Part shown: piece after piece, positions 6,687-14,855 of the stretch
Numbering within the stretch: position 1 is the stretch's first letter
Layout of the letters: each line of letters opens with the position of its first letter
Assembly: GCA_050744245.1 (NCBI GenBank)
Contig: JBOGGX010000168.1
Coordinates: 1 to 17,050 of the forward strand
Length of the DNA stretch: 17,050 bases
Reading direction: 5' to 3'
Source of the DNA: JBOGGX01 sp050744245
GTDB lineage: Bacteria > Actinomycetota > Acidimicrobiia > Acidimicrobiales > JBOGGX01
Notes under the pieces: generated by a model
The model's input: the letters and a program-made list of their open reading frames with translations, nothing else
What the model was told of the DNA's origin: nothing
Databases searched by the model: none
Made by a program: the position numbers and the translations under genes

Positions 6687-7493
6687 ATGCGGCTCGTGGT
6701 CGACGTGTGGTCAACCGGCGATCTGTACGAGCCGTACGTGGGCCGCTGGAGCCGGCTCGTAGCCGCGAAGTTCGTCGAGTGGTTGGCGCCGCCCGAGGCC
6801 GCCCGCTGGTTGGATGTCGGCTGTGGGACGGGAGCGGTGACCCACACGATTCTCGCCACCGCCGCCCCGCTCGCGGTGGTCGGCGTCGATCCCTCCGCCG
6901 ACTACGTCGGCCAGGTGCGGAAACGGGCCGACGCCGACCGAGCCGACTTCACGGTCGGTGACGCCCAGAAGCTCGATTTCCCCGACGAGTCGTTCGACTT
7001 CGTGGTTTCGGGGCTCGTCCTGAACTTCCTCGCCGATCCGGTCCACTCTCTCCGTGAGATGCGACGAGTCGCCCGTCGGCAGGGAACCGTCGCCGCCTAT
7101 GTGTGGGACTACCCAGGCGAGATGCAGCTCATGAAGTTCTTCTGGGACACCGCCGTCGGGCTCGACCAGACCGCGGCAGCCTTGCACGAAGGTCGGCGTT
7201 TCTCGTTCTGCCAACGGGATGATCTGGCCGCGATGTTCCGCCGGGCCGCCTTGACCGAGGTGGAGGCCCGCCCGATCGTCGTGGTGACGCGGTTCGAGAA
7301 CTTCGACGACTACTGGACGCCGTTCCTCGGGGGTCAGGGACCCGCACCGTCGTACGCCGTCTCGTTGGGCGAGGACCGCCGCGCCGCGCTGGCCGATGCC
7401 ATCCGACGCCGGCTGCCCATCAGCGAGGACGGGTCGATCACCCTGACGGCCCGAGCCTGGGCCGTGCGCGGCAAGGTCAGAGTGAGCCGGTGA
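6687..7493 (+). CDS. Class I SAM-dependent methyltransferase
   Basis: A 268-aa methyltransferase of the Methyltransf_11/25 type that would transfer a methyl group from S-adenosylmethionine; the acceptor is unknown. After a YEPYVGRWSRLVA lead-in, motif I is WLDVGCGTGAVT (residues 41-52), the acidic end of strand 2 is VVGVDPS (64-70), motif II is GDAQKLDFPDESFDFVVS (91-108), and REMRRVAR follows. No signal peptide or membrane segment is seen. ATG 6687 was chosen because the family core begins about 12 residues later and a GGAC element lies close upstream; longer in-frame starts back to 6597 and GTG 6708 are alternatives. Its TGA overlaps the GTG of the next gene by 4 bp, so the LuxR-type regulator downstream is probably translationally coupled. 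The product looks intact. Confidence 0.88.
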   Translation: MRLVVDVWSTGDLYEPYVGRWSRLVAAKFVEWLAPPEAARWLDVGCGTGAVTHTILATAAPLAVVGVDPSADYVGQVRKRADADRADFTVGDAQKLDFPDESFDFVVSGLVLNFLADPVHSLREMRRVARRQGTVAAYVWDYPGEMQLMKFFWDTAVGLDQTAAALHEGRRFSFCQRDDLAAMFRRAALTEVEARPIVVVTRFENFDDYWTPFLGGQGPAPSYAVSLGEDRRAALADAIRRRLPISEDGSITLTARAWAVRGKVRVSR

Positions 7494-9163
7494 CGGGAGG
7501 GGAGCCCCGTGCCGCGGGAGAATCCGCGCTGGCGGCGGGAAGGTGGGACGAGGCGCGTCACGCGTTCGAGGCTGCCCTGGCCCAGTCCGAGTCGGCGGAG
7601 GCCCACTTCGGGCTGGCCTCGGCGCGGTGGTGGATGGGCGACAACCAAGGCAGCCTGGCCGAATGCACCCGCGCCTTCTCGCTGTTCCGCAGGGCGGGCG
7701 ACGTCGAGGGCGCGGTGCAGTGCGCCGTGTGGCTGGGCATCACCTACAAGGCCAACTTCGCCAACTTCGCCGCGGCCAACGGTTGGATCGGTCGAGCCGA
7801 CCGGTTGTTGGAGCGGCTCGACCAGGGGCCGCTCCATGGGTACGCGTTGGTCGCGAGGGCGTACCGCATGCCCGACCTCGACCAGGCCGAGGAGCTCACC
7901 CGGCGGGCCGTTGAATTGGCCCGGGCGGCCGACGACGTCGATCTCGAACTGGGCGCGCTTTCCCAGCTCGGCCTGATCCGAGTGGGCCGCGGCGACACGG
8001 CGGCCGGCTTCGCCTTGATCGACGAGGCGGTGGCCGCCGCGTTGGGCGGTGAGTGCTCGACCCTCGACACCGTCGTCTACACCTGCTGCGACATGCTCAA
8101 CGCCTGCGAGCTGGCGAGCGACGTCGAACGCGCCGGGCAGTGGTGTCAGGCCGCAGATGCGTTCGTCACGACGTACGGCTGTCCGTTCCTGTATGCCGAA
8201 TGCCGCATCACCTACGGCAGCGTGCTCACGGCGAAGGGACGTTGGGCGGATGCCGACCGCGAGCTCAACGTAGGGTTGCGCATCACCCAGGGCGCCTGCC
8301 CGGCCCTTCATGATCGAGCGCTGACCCGCCTGGCCGGACTCAGAATCCGCCAGGGCCGGCTGGAGGAAGCCGAGCATCTGCTGTCGCGTGTCGGCCGCAG
8401 CGTCGAGGCCGAGACCGAGGCCGCGCTGGCCGGGGCGGCCCTCACGCTGGCGCGCGGCGACGCCGCGGCCGCGAGCCGGATGCTGGAGCAGCGACTGCAC
8501 CACATGGAGGGCCACGGCGCCCAGCTGTGCGCTGCCCTCGATGTGCTCGTCGACGGCTACATCGCCGAGGGCGACCTCGACGCCGCCGCTGACGTCGCCG
8601 GCCGCCTCTCCGACACGGCCGCGGCCGCGACCAGCGAGCACCTGGAGGCGTTGGCCCGCCGGGCCCGAGGCCGGGTGGCCGGGGCGAAGGGGGAGGGCAC
8701 CGACGCCGTCACCCACCTGGAGGCCGCGCTCAGGACCTGGTCGGAGCTGGATCTCCCGTTCGAGACCGCGCGCACACGGTTCGACCTCGGCCGGGTACTG
8801 GCCGCCGCTCGACCGGAGGTCTCGATCGACCACGCCCGCCGAGCGCTGGTGACCTTCGACGAGCTCGGCGCCTCGATCGACGCCGATCGGGTGGCGGCCT
8901 ATCTCCGGTCCGTCGGCGTGGTCGCGCGCACGGGACCCAAGGGGGTGGGGACGCTCACGCGGCGGGAGCAGGAGGTGCTGCGCCTGTTGGCGGCCGGCCT
9001 GTCGAACCCCGAGATCGCCGATCGGCTCCACGTCAGCCGCAAGACCGCCTCACACCATGTCAGCAGCATCCTGGCCAAGCTGAACCTCCGCAATCGGGCC
9101 GAGGCCGCCGCCCACGCCGCCGCCGCCCTCGGCCCGATCGGGTCGCCGCCTTCCCGACACTGA
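7490..9163 (+). CDS. LuxR-family transcriptional regulator with TPR-like sensor region
   Basis: A 557-aa protein with about 470 residues of alanine-rich helical repeats and a C-terminal GerE/LuxR helix-turn-helix at residues ~489-546 (LTRREQEVLRLLAAGLSNPE, then IADRLHVSRKTASHHVSSIL). TPR-like helices such as ESALAAGRWDEARHAFEAAL start at residue ~10 and recur throughout. There is no Walker A motif, so it is not a MalT/LAL-type ATPase. The repeat region probably binds a partner or ligand, and the HTH binds DNA as a dimer. The GTG start overlaps the methyltransferase stop in GTGA, which fixes the start and predicts coupled expression. The recognition helix is intact, unlike the LuxR remnant near 6300. 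The second methyltransferase begins 75 bp downstream on the same strand. Target genes are unknown. Confidence 0.88.
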   Translation: MTGGEPRAAGESALAAGRWDEARHAFEAALAQSESAEAHFGLASARWWMGDNQGSLAECTRAFSLFRRAGDVEGAVQCAVWLGITYKANFANFAAANGWIGRADRLLERLDQGPLHGYALVARAYRMPDLDQAEELTRRAVELARAADDVDLELGALSQLGLIRVGRGDTAAGFALIDEAVAAALGGECSTLDTVVYTCCDMLNACELASDVERAGQWCQAADAFVTTYGCPFLYAECRITYGSVLTAKGRWADADRELNVGLRITQGACPALHDRALTRLAGLRIRQGRLEEAEHLLSRVGRSVEAETEAALAGAALTLARGDAAAASRMLEQRLHHMEGHGAQLCAALDVLVDGYIAEGDLDAAADVAGRLSDTAAAATSEHLEALARRARGRVAGAKGEGTDAVTHLEAALRTWSELDLPFETARTRFDLGRVLAAARPEVSIDHARRALVTFDELGASIDADRVAAYLRSVGVVARTGPKGVGTLTRREQEVLRLLAAGLSNPEIADRLHVSRKTASHHVSSILAKLNLRNRAEAAAHAAAALGPIGSPPSRH

Positions 9164-9238
9164 ACCCACGACACGCCGACGGATTCTTGGGCAGTTGCCC
9201 GATGCTCCCGGCGGGCTGTCGTCGGATGATCGGGAGCC

Positions 9239-10069
9239 ATGACCACCTCAACCTCGTCCTCGCCGTCCTCAGAGTCGTCAGAGTCGTTCCAGATCCCCAT
9301 CGAGGCGGCCGAGGCCTACGAGGCCGCATTCGTGCCCGCGTTCTTCGCCCAGTGGGCACCCGCGCTGTGCGAGGCCGCCGGCGTCGTCGCCGGCCAGCGG
9401 GTGCTGGATGTGGCCTGCGGGACGGGGATCGTCGCCCGCACCGCCGCCGACCTCGTCGGTCCGGCCAACATCCTCGGCGTCGACCTCAACCGGGCCATGC
9501 TCACCGTGGCGCGGCGGGTTCGACCGGACATCGAATGGCGTCAGGGCGACGTTGCCGCCCTGCCGTTCCCCGATGGCTCCTTCGACGCCGTGGTGTGCCA
9601 GATGGCCCTCATGTTCTTCCCCGATCGGTCCGGGGCGCTGCGCGAGATGAGCCGGGTCGCCACGGCCGGCGGGGCGGTCGCAGTGCTGGTGCCCGGCCAG
9701 CTCGACGAACAGGCCGCCTACGGACCCTTCGTCGACATGGCCTCGCGCCACGCCGGGCCCGAGGCCCGGTCGCTGCTCAGCACCTACTTCGCCTGCGGTG
9801 ACATCGACCAGCTCGCCGCCCTCTTCGACCGGGCCGGGCTCGTCGTCACGACCACGCGCACCCAGCACGGCACGGCGAGATTCCCGTCGGTGGATGTCGC
9901 CGTGGCCACCGAGGTGAACAGCACGCCGCTCGGCGAGCGGCTCACGCCCGAGGTCTACGAACGGATCGTCGTCGGCGCCCGTGAGGTGCTGGCGCCGTTC
10001 ACGAGCCACGATGGCGCGCTGGCGATGCCGTTCGCCAGCCACATCGTCGTCGCCCAAAAAACCTCGTAG
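9239..10069 (+). CDS. Class I SAM-dependent methyltransferase
   Basis: A 276-aa soluble methyltransferase unlike its neighbour at 6687 in detail. A Ser/Thr-rich 18-residue N-terminus (TTSTSSSPSSESSES) precedes the domain. Motif I is VLDVACGTGIVA (residues 55-66), the acidic SAM-ribose-binding position is LGVDLN (79-84), then come WRQGDVAALPFPDGSFDAVV and REMSRVATAGG. This arrangement is typical of the UbiE/Methyltransf_11 group; the acceptor cannot be told. CGGGAGCC right before ATG 9239 is a fair ribosome binding site. It follows the LuxR regulator by 75 bp on the same strand and could be read on one transcript. The 3' end stops 16 bp from the convergent reductase gene. No defects are seen. 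Confidence 0.88.
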   Translation: MTTSTSSSPSSESSESFQIPIEAAEAYEAAFVPAFFAQWAPALCEAAGVVAGQRVLDVACGTGIVARTAADLVGPANILGVDLNRAMLTVARRVRPDIEWRQGDVAALPFPDGSFDAVVCQMALMFFPDRSGALREMSRVATAGGAVAVLVPGQLDEQAAYGPFVDMASRHAGPEARSLLSTYFACGDIDQLAALFDRAGLVVTTTRTQHGTARFPSVDVAVATEVNSTPLGERLTPEVYERIVVGAREVLAPFTSHDGALAMPFASHIVVAQKTS

Positions 10070-10085
10070 GTGTCGTCGCGGAACC

Positions 10086-10646
10086 TCATGTCCTGGCTCG
10101 GTAGCTGAGGTGAACCATGCCGTTGCCGAAGCTGCGTTCGGTCAGCAGCTCGAGGTTCAGGCGGACCCGGTGGGGGAGGGCCGGTTTCCCGCCTCCGACC
10201 ACGATGGGCGCGATGAACAGGTTGCACTCGTCGACCAGGCCGGCGGCGAACGCGTGGGCGGCCAGCTCGGGGCCGCCGATATTCATGTCGCTCTCCACCT
10301 GGGCCTTCATCCGGCCGACGGCTTCGGGGTCGAAGTCCCGCTCGATCCGCGTCCTGGCGGTGGTCGGGGTCGTCAGCGTCCTGGAGTACACGATCTTGTC
10401 GGCCGCCTGCCAGATCGCGGCGAAGGCCCCCATGTGGGGCTGCTCGGGGACGTGCGTCGACGCCGTCTCCCAGCCGACCATCACCTCGTACATCCGTCGA
10501 CCGTAGAGGTAGGTGCCGATCGGCCGCTCGAGGTCGTTGATGTAGGCGTGCACCTCCTCGTCGGGCACCGCCCAGTCGAAGCTGCCGTCCTGGTCGGCGA
10601 CGTTGCCGTCGAGTGAGGTGATCGCCGTGTAGATCAGCTTCGCCAC
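10086..10646 (-). CDS. Dihydrofolate reductase family protein (RibD C-terminal-like)
   Basis: A 186-aa protein of the DHFR/RibD reductase superfamily. It starts MAKLIYTAITSLDGNVADQD, the usual beta strand plus substrate loop, followed by YLYGRRMYEVMVGWE, then VYSRTL, the NADPH-region MNIGGPELAAHAFAAGLVDE, and NLFIAPIVVGGGKPAL. These match the actinobacterial dihydrofolate reductase family proteins, which are mostly uncharacterised NAD(P)H-dependent reductases rather than true folate enzymes. The start is GTG 10646, supported by GAGGAG five bases upstream. It lies 20 bp after the stop of the arylsulfatase pseudogene and in the same orientation, so it was probably the last gene of a SARP-sulfatase-reductase run. 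It appears intact. Confidence 0.88.
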   Translation of the reverse strand: MAKLIYTAITSLDGNVADQDGSFDWAVPDEEVHAYINDLERPIGTYLYGRRMYEVMVGWETASTHVPEQPHMGAFAAIWQAADKIVYSRTLTTPTTARTRIERDFDPEAVGRMKAQVESDMNIGGPELAAHAFAAGLVDECNLFIAPIVVGGGKPALPHRVRLNLELLTERSFGNGMVHLSYRART

Positions 10647-10666
10647 TCTCGCTCCTCACGTTGCCT

Positions 10667-11602
10667 CTACTGGCGGGTCATGGCGATCCGGAATCGTTCC
10701 TCCGGCGTGACCAGGTCGTGGTCGTCCTCGCCGATGTCGAGTTGGACCCAGTGGATGCGGCCGGAGCATGACGGGACGTCGGGGTAGTCGGGGGCGTCGG
10801 TCGAGGCGGTGTCGGCGCCGAGATCGGCGGTCTCGTCGGCGGAGAAGATCATGGGCACGGTGCCCTCCACCCGTCCTCGCCCCGCCTGGGTGCCGTCGAC
10901 CGAACAGGGTGGCGGTGCCCCCTCGGCCCAGCCCGCCACCGTCGTAGTCGCACTCCATGCGGATCTGATGGTCGCCGGGCGGGAGGGCGTCGTCGGTCCC
11001 GACGAAGACGCGCTGGAGGCCGAACAGGTTGTAGCAGTAGCGCGGGCGTCCGTCGACGAGGTAAAGGCTCCAGCCGCCGAACTCGCCCCCCTGGGCGATC
11101 ACGACCCCGTTGGCGCCGCCGTCAGGGATGGTCACCTGGCCGTGACCGCGTGGGACTTGTTCTTCAGGTTGAGCACCGAGTTCTCGCTCAGCCGCCCCAT
11201 CCCGGAGAAGAGCAGCCGGGTGGTGCCTCGCACGAGGACGGGCCGGCCGGCGAGCGAGTTGTAGCCCGGCGCCGACGTGGCGATCTCGGTGACCAGACAA
11301 CAGGGCCGCCCGCGTCGGCGAACACAACGCCGTCGTGTGGACCGGGTGAACTTCAGGCCCTGGCTGGCCAACCGCTCGGCCGTTGGTGTCCGGCATGGCC
11401 CGCCGAAGGCGCTGGAGGCACCGAACCCGACGTCGTCGATCAGGATCACGAGCACGTTCGGCGCCCCGGCCGGCGGCCGCAGCGGCTCGATGGGCGGGTA
11501 CGCCGTCTCGGGATCCTTCGCGTCGAAGGTCACCAGACCGACGTGACGCCGATCGGGGATCGGGAGGACGGTCCGCGGAACGTCTCGACTCGTAGCACTC
11601 AC
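10667..11602 (-). pseudogene. Arylsulfatase pseudogene with frameshifts and large internal deletion
   Basis: Sulfatases hydrolyse sulfate esters using a formylglycine made from the Cys of C-x-P-S/T-x-R. From GTG 11602 the first frame gives APNVLVILIDDVGFGASSAF (metal-binding Asp pair) and LASQGLKFTR. A +/-1 shift at about 11340 then leads to HTTALCSPTRAALLSG, whose CSPTR is the modification motif, and a further shift gives TEIATSAPGYNSL. At about 11250 the sequence jumps to the far C-terminal region, GMGRLSENSVLNLKNKSH. Two more shifts (~11135 and ~10905) are needed to reach VTIPDGGANGVVIAQGGEFG and finally RVEGTVPMIFSADET, ending AMTRQ-stop. Family members of this type are, from memory, near 750-800 aa; only ~300 are left, so ~1.4 kb of central coding sequence is gone. 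The gene is not functional. Confidence 0.85.
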
Positions 11603-11606
11603 GAAA

Positions 11607-11614
11607 CCACCTCC
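11607..11614 (-). promoter_or_regulatory. Ribosome binding site fixing the arylsulfatase pseudogene start
   Basis: On the minus strand, GGAGGTGG is followed by TTTC and then GTG at 11602. This strong Shine-Dalgarno sequence indicates that the sulfatase began at this GTG rather than at in-frame codons further upstream, and that translation initiation signals survived while the body decayed. Confidence 0.65.
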
Positions 11615-11680
11615 GTCGACGCTGGGCAGACCGAACGGCAGTTGTGGCACCCGAGCCGTGGTGAGTGGCTGGGTGCGTCG

Positions 11681-14600
11681 CTACTCCGATCGTCGATGCG
11701 CCCAGCGGGCCGCGACGTCGGCGACGCTCGGCCTGACCGGGTCGTTCCCCGGGGATCGGCACGCATCGGCGGCCGCCGTCAAGGTGGCGGCATAACGCGG
11801 CTGCCCGGCGGCGCGGTGCGTGGCGGCCAGGTCTTCGTAGCACTCGGCCAGCCCGGCGTCGTCGCCCAGGCGGGCCCGGACGGCGAGAGACTCGAGGAAG
11901 AGCGCTCCGGCCCTATCGATCTCCCCGGCCCGAAGGGCGATCGTTCCGAGACCGGTCAGCGTCGACGCCATGCTCCGCTCGTCACCCACCTGGCGCAGGC
12001 CGACCATGGCCTCCTCGTACAGCGCGCCCGCACGAACATCGTCACCTTGGAGCCGGACGATGTCGCCGAGGATCACCCGGACCCGAGCCACCGACAGCGC
12101 ATCGTCGAACTCGAGCAGATGGTGCAGGCTCCGCTCGCAGAGCTCACGGGCGGCGGCGTCGTCGCCTCGGCCGCGGGCGACCGTTCCCAGGATCCACAGG
12201 GCCCTGGCCTCGGCCAGGCGGCTGCCCATCTCGTGACAGCTCCGCAACGAGCGCCAGAACGTGGCCTCGGCCTCCTCGTACTGACCGCGTCTGGTCTGCA
12301 CGAACCCGAGCAGGTAGGCGACATGGATCCTCCCCACGGGATCGTCGACGTGGTCGATCCGGTCGGCCGCGGTCTCGAGGAGCCGGGCCGCCTCGCCGAA
12401 GTTCCCCCGGTTGAACTGGGCATTCGCCAGAGCCCGCAGCGCGTACGCCTCGCCGCGGGCGTTTCCTGAGCGACGGAACCAGGCGAGCGCCTCATCGGCC
12501 CACCCCATCGCCCGCCGGACCTCGCCGGCGTCGGCTCCGAGATCGGCGGCCGCGACCATGGCCCACGCCCGAAGCCCGGGACTGGCCTCGGGCGCTGACT
12601 CGAGCAGCGCCCGGAGCTGGCCGACGCCCTCCTCGAAGCGGCCCCACACCAGCCAGTGGGGCCACAGGGCCAGGGCGAGGGCAAAGCCCGTCAGCGGCTC
12701 GCGTTCGCGAGCGAACTGTAAGGCGACGCGGATGTCGTGGCGGGCCAGGTCGAGCCGCTGGCGCCATGACAGCTCATCGGGGCCGAGCACCCCCGACCGG
12801 GCGGACTCCGCCAGCGCCACCATCACCGCGAGGTGCCGCTGCCTGGTCGTCTCGACCTCCCCGCTCGTGTCGAGCAGCTCGGCGGCGAAGGTCCTGAGGG
12901 TCTCGAGCATCGAGTAGCGCGTCGCCAACGGCGTGGGCTGCGGGCCGCGCCCGACCAGCGAGTTGCGCAGCAGCTCGGTCAGCAGCGGGAGCACGTCGCT
13001 CCGGTCGAGTCCGTCGCCGGAACACACCCCCTCGGCCGCTTCGAGCGTGAACGACCCGGCGAAGACACCGAGCCGCCGGAACAGCGTCCGGGCCCCCGGC
13101 GAGAGCAGGTCGAGGCTCCACTCCATCGTCGCCCGCAGACTGCGGTGCCGGTCGGCGGCCGGCGCCGGCGCCTCCAGCCGCAGCAGCCGCTCACCGAGCC
13201 GCTGGGCCAGCTCGGACGGTTCGAGCACCTGGACCGAGCTGGCGGCCAGCTCGATGGCCAGGGGGAGGCCGTCGAGTCGGCGGCAGAGCTCGACCACCGC
13301 CGGGTCGGCGGGTGTCGCCGCAGCACCGGACCGGGCCAGCCGGGCCCGATCGCAGAAGAGCGCGGCGGCCTCGGTCTCGACCGCCAGCGGGGGCACAGGG
13401 ATGACCGCCTCGCCGGGAACCCCGAGCGGTTGTCGGCTGGTGGCCAGGACCCGCAGCTCGGCGCACCGGCCGAGCAGGTGAGCGACCAGCTCGGCGCAGG
13501 CCGGGGCGACGTGCTCGCAGTTGTCCACCACGATCAGCGTCGGGCCTCGGAACGCCAGGGCGTCGGCGACCACGTCGACCAGGCTCCGCTCGGGCTGGGC
13601 GGGGATGCCGAGGACGGCGGCCACCGCGCCGGTCACCTCGGCCGGGTCACGGAGCGGAGCGAGGTCGACCAGCCAGGCGCCGCCGGGGAGCCCGCGACGG
13701 ACCCGACGGGCGACCTCGGTTCCGAGTCGAGTCTTGCCGCTGCCGCCGGGGCCGGTGAGCGTCACCAGTCGCAGCCGGCCCAGCGCCTCCTCGATCTCGA
13801 CCAGCAGTTCCTCGCGGCCGATGAAGGTCGTGAGCGGCACCGGCAGGTTGCCGGGCGGGTCGGCTCGGGTGCCGACGCGACTGGTGAAGGCCACGGCCAG
13901 CTCGCCCCGCACGATTCGTGTCTCGAGCTCGCAGAGCTCGGCCGACGGCTCGAGTCCGACGTCGGCGCCCAGCAGCTGCCGGAACCGCTGGAACGCCCGC
14001 AGGGCTTCCGCGGTGCGACCGGACTCGGCCAGGGTCGTCATGTACAGGGCCCAGAGTCGCTCGCGAAGCGGGTGGGCATCGAGCAGGTCGGCCAGTTCGG
14101 AGGCGACCTCGCCGTGGTGGCCCAGGGCCAGCTCGACGTCGAGGCGTTGTTCCAGCGCGGTCAGTCGCAGCTCGCCCAGCCGGGCTCGCTCGGGGGCGGC
14201 GAACAGGCTGTCGGGGAAGTCGGCCAACACCTCGCCCCGCCACGTGTCGAGCGCCGCCCGCAGGATGGCGACGGTTCCTCCGGTGTCGCCGGCCCGGCGG
14301 GTGCGGCTGGCCTCGGCGACCGAGCGCTCGAACCTCCCGGCATCGAGCTGCTCGCGGTCGAGGTCGGCGACGTAGCCCTGTCGGACGGTCAGCAGGATCC
14401 GGCGGGCGCCGACCCGGTCGGGCGGGTCGAGGGCCCGTCGCAGCTCGGACACGTACTTGTGCAGGGTCTTGGCCGCGGACGGCGGGGGCCGCCCGTCCCA
14501 GGCATCGTCGATGAGCCGGTCGCGGGGCACGACCCGTCCGGGCTCGACCAGCAGCCGGGCCAGGATCGCCCGCTGGCGGTGGCCGCCGAGGCGCAGGGAT

Positions 14601-14701
14601 TCGCCTCCCCTGACCACGTCCAGATGGCCGAGGATGCGGAACTCCAGGGGCACGGCCTCGGGTCGATGACCGGCCGATCGGTCCAGCAGAGTGATGCGCA
14701 T
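11681..14701 (-). CDS. SARP/AfsR-type transcriptional regulator with BTAD, NB-ARC and TPR regions
   Basis: A protein of ~1006 aa. Residues ~20-112 form an OmpR/SARP winged helix (LEFRILGHLDVV, RQRAILARLLVEPGRVV, KTLHKYVSELRRAL). Residues ~119-265 form the bacterial transcriptional activation domain, ending LLGADVGLEPSAELCELE. A P-loop ATPase follows: FIGREELL, Walker A TGPGGSGKT (316-324), Walker B LIVVDNCEH, ATSRQPL, and GLPLAIELAA. The C-terminal ~330 residues are TPR-like (RGNFGEAARLLETAADRI and similar). SARP regulators bind direct heptamer repeats and recruit RNA polymerase, often for secondary metabolism; the NB-ARC/TPR part is a nucleotide-dependent switch. Starts at 14701, 14743 (ATG), 14779 (GTG) and 14656 (GTG) are possible; 14701 was chosen as a compromise with GGAGG 15 bases upstream. 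It lies 78 bp upstream of the sulfatase remnant and is divergent from the gene at 14856. Confidence 0.9.
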   Translation of the reverse strand: MRITLLDRSAGHRPEAVPLEFRILGHLDVVRGGESLRLGGHRQRAILARLLVEPGRVVPRDRLIDDAWDGRPPPSAAKTLHKYVSELRRALDPPDRVGARRILLTVRQGYVADLDREQLDAGRFERSVAEASRTRRAGDTGGTVAILRAALDTWRGEVLADFPDSLFAAPERARLGELRLTALEQRLDVELALGHHGEVASELADLLDAHPLRERLWALYMTTLAESGRTAEALRAFQRFRQLLGADVGLEPSAELCELETRIVRGELAVAFTSRVGTRADPPGNLPVPLTTFIGREELLVEIEEALGRLRLVTLTGPGGSGKTRLGTEVARRVRRGLPGGAWLVDLAPLRDPAEVTGAVAAVLGIPAQPERSLVDVVADALAFRGPTLIVVDNCEHVAPACAELVAHLLGRCAELRVLATSRQPLGVPGEAVIPVPPLAVETEAAALFCDRARLARSGAAATPADPAVVELCRRLDGLPLAIELAASSVQVLEPSELAQRLGERLLRLEAPAPAADRHRSLRATMEWSLDLLSPGARTLFRRLGVFAGSFTLEAAEGVCSGDGLDRSDVLPLLTELLRNSLVGRGPQPTPLATRYSMLETLRTFAAELLDTSGEVETTRQRHLAVMVALAESARSGVLGPDELSWRQRLDLARHDIRVALQFAREREPLTGFALALALWPHWLVWGRFEEGVGQLRALLESAPEASPGLRAWAMVAAADLGADAGEVRRAMGWADEALAWFRRSGNARGEAYALRALANAQFNRGNFGEAARLLETAADRIDHVDDPVGRIHVAYLLGFVQTRRGQYEEAEATFWRSLRSCHEMGSRLAEARALWILGTVARGRGDDAAARELCERSLHHLLEFDDALSVARVRVILGDIVRLQGDDVRAGALYEEAMVGLRQVGDERSMASTLTGLGTIALRAGEIDRAGALFLESLAVRARLGDDAGLAECYEDLAATHRAAGQPRYAATLTAAADACRSPGNDPVRPSVADVAARWAHRRSE

Positions 14702-14719
14702 GTGTCCGCTGTGCGACCT

Positions 14720-14737
14720 CCCACCGACTTCCCACCG
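14720..14737. promoter_or_regulatory. Candidate SARP operator: heptamer direct repeat, 11-bp period
   Basis: CCCACCG occurs at 14720-14726 and again at 14731-14737, separated by ACTT. Known SARP sites are direct heptamers with 4-bp spacers, giving the same 11-bp helical period. A degenerate third unit would fall at 14709-14715. The repeat sits 19-36 bp upstream of the chosen SARP start, and would be coding if 14743 or 14779 is the real start. The base sequence differs from published Streptomyces heptamers, so this is inferred from geometry only. Confidence 0.35.
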
Positions 14738-14776
14738 TCCCATGTGATGGTCGTCGGACAGAACCACGGAGACAGT

Positions 14777-14789
14777 CACGTGATACGTG
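14777..14789. promoter_or_regulatory. Inverted repeat CACGT-GAT-ACGTG in the divergent intergenic region
   Basis: Perfect 5-bp arms with a 3-bp spacer lie between the SARP gene and the divergent membrane-protein gene, about 67 bp before the latter's ATG. The symmetry suits a dimeric regulator. The arms are short, so chance is possible. Confidence 0.35.
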
Positions 14790-14855
14790 GCCGGCGTTAC
14801 TCCGGTTCAGGCCGCCTGGACGCCGGGCGGTTCCCGAGACGACTGGAGGAGCAGC

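Noticed and set aside
7490..9163. Reading the LuxR regulator as a MalT/LAL-type ATPase
   Set aside because: There is no Walker A motif; the N-terminal part is helical repeats from the first residues.
10057..10090. Possible terminator between the convergent methyltransferase and reductase genes (A-run at ~10056)
   Set aside because: The CAAAAAACC run lies inside the methyltransferase coding end, and no GC-rich stem is positioned next to it.
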